Notes under the pieces: model-generated
Seen by the model: the letters and a program-made list of their open reading frames with translations, nothing else
Databases searched by the model: none
What the model was told of the DNA's origin: nothing
In this document: one piece after another, positions 61,010-64,000 of the stretch
Numbering within the stretch: position 1 is the stretch's first letter
Layout of the letters: each line of letters opens with the position of its first letter
Translations under genes and position numbers: made by a program
Source of the DNA: CAYFXE01 sp964347035
GTDB taxonomy: Bacteria; Acidobacteriota; Aminicenantia; Aminicenantales; Aminicenantaceae
Direction: 5' to 3'
DNA: 64,000 nucleotides
Assembly: GCA_964347035.1 (NCBI GenBank)
Contig: CAYFXE010000009.1
Coordinates: 1 to 64,000 of the forward strand

Positions 61010-61038
61010 TTGACTTCATCTCCATAATTTCATATATT
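61010..61038 (+). promoter_or_regulatory. Promoter of apgM
   Basis: TTGACT (61010-61015), a 17-nt spacer, TATATT (61033-61038), 10 nt before ATG 61049. It is divergent from the guaA promoter. Confidence 0.6.
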
Positions 61039-61048
61039 TTTCTCTAAA

Positions 61049-62236
61049 ATGGACTGGGAAAATTTCGCCAAAGAATTAGCCGTTGAAACGGACTCTAGGA
61101 TCATCCTTCTGGTATTGGATGGCCTGGGCGACCTTCCTCAAGACGACAAAACACCTCTTGAGGCCGCTCATACTCCTCATCNNNNNNNNNNTTGTGGCCT
61201 GACAGATCCAATATTTATGGGCATCACTCCCGGAAGTGGCCCCTCCCATCTTGCCCTCTTCGGGTACAATCCGACTAAATACATCTTGGGAAGAGGCATC
61301 CTCGAAGCGTTGGGAACAGGGGTAGATGTCGGACCGAATGATCTGGTGGCGAGGGGAAATTTCGCTACACTCAAAGACGGCCTCGTTATCGACCGGAGAG
61401 CCGGCCGAATCCCCACGAGTCAGAACGAGGTTCTCTGCCAAAAGCTGAACAACGCCTTGACGAAACAAGACAAGATAAAAATATCTCTTTCCCCAGGGAA
61501 AGAGCATCGCTTTGTGGCCAAATTCAGCGGAGAGGGTCTTTCGGATGATCTATCAGATGCCGATCCCCAAAAAGATCACAAACCCATCGTCTTCCCCCGC
61601 GCTCTCTCTGAAGAAGCTACGGCCACAGCCGGAATGGTGAAAGCATTCATGAACGAAGTAACCGCGATCCTCAGCGATTCGGCTCCGGCGAATACCGTTC
61701 TTTTGAGAGGATTCTCCAAATCCCCGTCCATCCCTACGATGACCGAACTCTACAAAATAGCGCCAGCCGCCGTCGCCCAATATCCGATGTACAAGGGATT
61801 GGCCAGGCTTATCGGTATGATGATTCTCCATCCCGGAGAGAGTCTCGAAGAGCTCTTCGAGACTGTCGAAGCCAATTATGACAATTATAATTTTTTCTAC
61901 GTCCACTTCAAAAAAACCGATGCAGCCGGGGAAGATGGAAATTTCGAAGGAAAAAAACAGGCCATCGAGGAGGTCGACCAGTACCTCCCTCGTCTCGCTG
62001 CCCTCAAGCCTGAAGTACTGGTAGTGACATCTGACCATTCCACCCCTTGCGCCCTAAAATCCCATTCCTGGCATCCCAACCCGTTTCTCCTCAAGTCTCA
62101 AACCTCCCAACCAGACAAAGTGATTCAGTTTTCAGAAAGGGAATGCAGCCAAGGCTATCTGGGCCGTTTTCAAGCCATCTACGCGATGCCCTTGATACTC
62201 GCCCATGCGGGAAAGCTCAAGAAATTCGGAGCCTGA
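61049..62236 (+). CDS. apgM: Cofactor-independent phosphoglycerate mutase, archaeal type (contains a 10-N gap)
   Basis: This 395-codon alkaline-phosphatase-fold enzyme has ILLVLDGLGDLP (metal Asp), LEAAHTPH before the gap, CGLTDPIFMGITPGSGPSHLALFGYNP after it, ARGNFATLKDGLVIDRRAGR, FYVHFKKTDAAGEDGNFEGK and VVTSDHSTPCALKSHSWHPNP, all ApgM signatures. Homologues have about nine residues in the gap, including the Ser-proximal segment. It interconverts 3- and 2-phosphoglycerate in glycolysis. No Shine-Dalgarno is visible; the promoter lies so close that translation is probably leaderless. Confidence 0.94.
   Translation: MDWENFAKELAVETDSRIILLVLDGLGDLPQDDKTPLEAAHTPHXXXXCGLTDPIFMGITPGSGPSHLALFGYNPTKYILGRGILEALGTGVDVGPNDLVARGNFATLKDGLVIDRRAGRIPTSQNEVLCQKLNNALTKQDKIKISLSPGKEHRFVAKFSGEGLSDDLSDADPQKDHKPIVFPRALSEEATATAGMVKAFMNEVTAILSDSAPANTVLLRGFSKSPSIPTMTELYKIAPAAVAQYPMYKGLARLIGMMILHPGESLEELFETVEANYDNYNFFYVHFKKTDAAGEDGNFEGKKQAIEEVDQYLPRLAALKPEVLVVTSDHSTPCALKSHSWHPNPFLLKSQTSQPDKVIQFSERECSQGYLGRFQAIYAMPLILAHAGKLKKFGA
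61182..61191. other. Scaffold gap (10 N) inside apgM
   Basis: Falls between AAHTPH and CGLTDP. Frame is kept; the real missing length is probably near 25 nt. Confidence 0.95.
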
Positions 62237-62250
62237 GAGATGAGGCTCGA

Positions 62251-62279
62251 TTGACAGGGATCGGCATTTCTTATAGAAT
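62251..62279 (+). promoter_or_regulatory. Promoter of the amidase gene
   Basis: TTGACA (62251-62256), a 17-nt spacer, TAGAAT (62274-62279). The closest match to consensus in the window; the leader would be about 19 nt. Confidence 0.65.
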
Positions 62280-62304
62280 TTAGATAGATTTAATATAGAT
62301 TGGA

Positions 62305-63489
62305 ATGAACAACTTAAGTTCCGCAAACAGGACTCTAATTTTTGTTCTTGTCCTCCTCTGTGTATCTTTCTTGACTGGTCGTGAGGATCCGAGAATAGAG
62401 ATCTACAACCTCCGTTCCTACACCCACCCCTCCCACACCCGGGTGGTCGTCGATGTGGGGAAGCTTCGGGAATATAGCTTCAACGAACTCCGTCAACCAG
62501 ATCGGATTTATGTCGACATCTATCAAGCCAAGCTGAATCCCATCCTCCATGGAAAAACCTTCCTTGTCCAGAACGCCTATCTCAACCAAATCAGGATTGC
62601 CCAAAAGACGAACTCGACCGTGAGAGTCGTGGCCGACGTCGATTTTTCAAAGGTAAAACGCTACCATATATTCCATCTGTTCGATCCTTTCCGGATTGTC
62701 ATCGACATCTACCCAAAATCCTCAGATACAAAACTCACTCCAGAAAAACCGGCTCAATCACCCAAACCAGCCAAGTCCGGTTACAGCATGGTCCGCCAGT
62801 TGGGTCTTGGTATCCAGAGGATAGTCATCGACCCTGGACATGGAGGGGACGATCCTGGGTGCATCGGGAAGAAGGGACTCATGGAGAAGGATGTCGTCCT
62901 CGATGTCGCCCGCCGTCTAAAAGCCCTTCTGGATCAAAAAAACGAGTTTGAAGTCATCCTCACTCGAGAATCTGATATCTTTATTCCTCTGGAAAACCGA
63001 ACAGTCATCGCCAAACAGAAACAGGCTGACCTCTACGTTTCTATTCATGCCAACGCCAGCCGCAACAAAAAGCGTTCGGGAGTGATGACGTTCTTCCTCA
63101 ACTTCAGCAATGATCCCTCTGTAACAGAAATCGCGGCCCGAGAAAACGCCACCTCCACCAAAAAAATCAGCGACATGACAGAGATCATCAAAAAAATCGT
63201 TCAGAACAGTAAGATCAGCGAATCCCAAGAACTCGCCGAAAAAATTCAGCTTCATCTGGTCAAATCTCTTTCTCAGAAATACAAAAGTGTGAACAGCTTG
63301 GGTGTCAAAGGCGCTCCCTTCTGGGTTCTCATCGGAGTAGAGGAAGTGCCATCTGTACTCGTGGAGGTCTCCTACCTTAGTAACCTCAAAGAAGAATCAA
63401 AGTTAAAAACAACCCAATATCGGCAGCAGATTGCCCAAGGACTGTATCAGGGCATCATAAACTACATCCATTCTTTAGGGAAAGGATAA
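62305..63489 (+). CDS. N-acetylmuramoyl-L-alanine amidase (AMIN + Amidase_3)
   Basis: This 394-residue exported protein has an N-terminal hydrophobic signal (LIFVLVLLCVSFLTG), an AMIN domain (about 30-140: SHTRVVVDVGKLREYSFNEL and PFRIVIDIYP) for septal peptidoglycan targeting, and an Amidase_3 zinc domain with IVIDPGHGGDDPGCIGKKG, ADLYVSIHANAS and a late catalytic Glu in VPSVLVEVSYLSN. It cleaves stem peptides from glycan strands during cell separation, like AmiC. The regulatory helix insert between metal ligands seems present (about 270-320). The next gene begins 5 nt later. Confidence 0.93.
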   Translation: MNNLSSANRTLIFVLVLLCVSFLTGREDPRIEIYNLRSYTHPSHTRVVVDVGKLREYSFNELRQPDRIYVDIYQAKLNPILHGKTFLVQNAYLNQIRIAQKTNSTVRVVADVDFSKVKRYHIFHLFDPFRIVIDIYPKSSDTKLTPEKPAQSPKPAKSGYSMVRQLGLGIQRIVIDPGHGGDDPGCIGKKGLMEKDVVLDVARRLKALLDQKNEFEVILTRESDIFIPLENRTVIAKQKQADLYVSIHANASRNKKRSGVMTFFLNFSNDPSVTEIAARENATSTKKISDMTEIIKKIVQNSKISESQELAEKIQLHLVKSLSQKYKSVNSLGVKGAPFWVLIGVEEVPSVLVEVSYLSNLKEESKLKTTQYRQQIAQGLYQGIINYIHSLGKG

Positions 63490-63494
63490 AGACG

Positions 63495-64000
63495 ATGAAA
63501 AGAAGAACCTTCATTAAAGATGTGACCATAGGAAGCCTTCTCCTCGGCCTTAATCCCTCTCTTCTAGCTCAAGAGAAAGGCCTTCCAGATTTAGCCATCG
63601 TCGAGGGCGAATCTCCCGCCCAAATTACGAAGGAAGCCATATCGCTCTTGGGTGGAATCCAACGCTTCATCTCCAAGGGAGATGTTGTGCTGGTTAAGCC
63701 GAATATCGGCTGGGATAGGACCCCTAAGCAAGCAGCATGTACAAACCCGGAAGTCGTCGCCGCTCTCGTCGAGCTCAGCCTGAACGAAGGGGCGAAAGAG
63801 GTCAAAGTCATGGATAATCCCTGCAATCCAGCCCGTCGGACCTATGCCCGATCGGGCATTTCCGCTGCGGCCAAAAAAGCAGGAGCCAAGGTTCTCTACC
63901 CCAATAAACACCGCCTGAAGAAGATGTCCCTTCGAGGAGAATGGCTGAAAGAGTGGGAAGTCTTCACGGATTTTGTCGAAGCCGACAAGATCATCAATGT
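63495..64000 (+). CDS. DUF362-family protein with Tat-like signal, truncated by the window end
   Basis: 168 codons are visible. It starts MKRRTFIKDVTIGSLLLGL, a twin-arginine-like signal (RRTFIKD), followed by LAIVEGESPAQITKEAISLLGG, VLVKPNIGWDRTP, CTNPEVVAALVELSLNEGAKEVKVMDNPCN and ARSGISAAAKKAGA. These are the N-terminal motifs of the DUF362 family, whose members often carry a 4Fe-4S module further on; that part is beyond the window. Function is unsettled. It is probably co-transcribed with the amidase. Confidence 0.85.
   Translation, partial: MKRRTFIKDVTIGSLLLGLNPSLLAQEKGLPDLAIVEGESPAQITKEAISLLGGIQRFISKGDVVLVKPNIGWDRTPKQAACTNPEVVAALVELSLNEGAKEVKVMDNPCNPARRTYARSGISAAAKKAGAKVLYPNKHRLKKMSLRGEWLKEWEVFTDFVEADKIIN

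Overview
The window reads as a contig from a metagenome-assembled genome of an uncultured Gram-negative bacterium. Five runs of exactly 10 N and one of 93 N mark scaffold joins. lpxD, an outer-membrane beta-barrel protein and a long surface-polysaccharide locus show that there is an outer membrane. The gene mix would fit a deep-branching anaerobe such as Candidatus Aminicenantes: a cPGS-type GTPase next to carbamate kinase and a transcarbamylase, an archaeal-type phosphoglycerate mutase, and YfhO and other GT-C membrane proteins. That placement is an inference from gene content; no 16S gene is present.

Layout. (1) 1-17.6 kb: surface-glycan locus. It holds GT2 and GT4 glycosyltransferases, a clan-A glycoside hydrolase, GT-C type membrane transferases, a YfhO-like protein on the opposite strand, a 1093-residue exported SGNH-hydrolase/BACON protein, a small OMP, a WecA/MraY-type initiating transferase and an O-antigen ligase/polymerase. 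(2) 17.6-19.5 kb: a split ATP-synthase membrane sector (AtpZ, AtpI, a, c) with no b or F1 genes; atpB is broken by an assembly gap. (3) 19.5-24.2 kb: YihY-like protein and lpxD, then convergent trxB-trxA-glgA. (4) 24.6-39.4 kb: one long minus-strand housekeeping run, which in transcription order is tRNA-Val, thrS, infC, rpmI, rplT, pheS, pheT, a coiled-coil gene, zapA, rny, ymdB, xseA, xseB, dxs, tlyA, nadK. (5) 39.6-45.8 kb plus strand: a YfcE-like phosphoesterase, a 53-residue ORF, the cPGS-type GTPase, carbamate kinase, a transcarbamylase, and a 737-residue protein of unknown function overlapping it by 4 nt. (6) 45.8-61 kb minus strand: guaA, dnaE, a receiver-like protein without its phospho-acceptor, a GT-C-like membrane protein, valS, coaX, an unknown protein, rnr, and a stand-alone SelB C-terminal protein. 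(7) 61-64 kb plus strand: apgM, an AMIN/amidase_3 protein and a DUF362 protein that runs off the end.

Most of the window is ordinary housekeeping. The parts worth a second look are: a family of dispersed palindromic elements with GGGGTCAG...CTGACCCC ends that supply stop codons, a promoter and a ribosome-binding region to neighbouring genes; a SelB-like protein with no GTPase domain translationally coupled to RNase R; the unknown protein coupled to the transcarbamylase; an infC that appears to start at AUC and overlaps rpmI by 77 nt; GlgA with an altered KxGG motif; a pseudo-receiver; and several promoters placed so close to start codons that leaderless mRNAs are likely.
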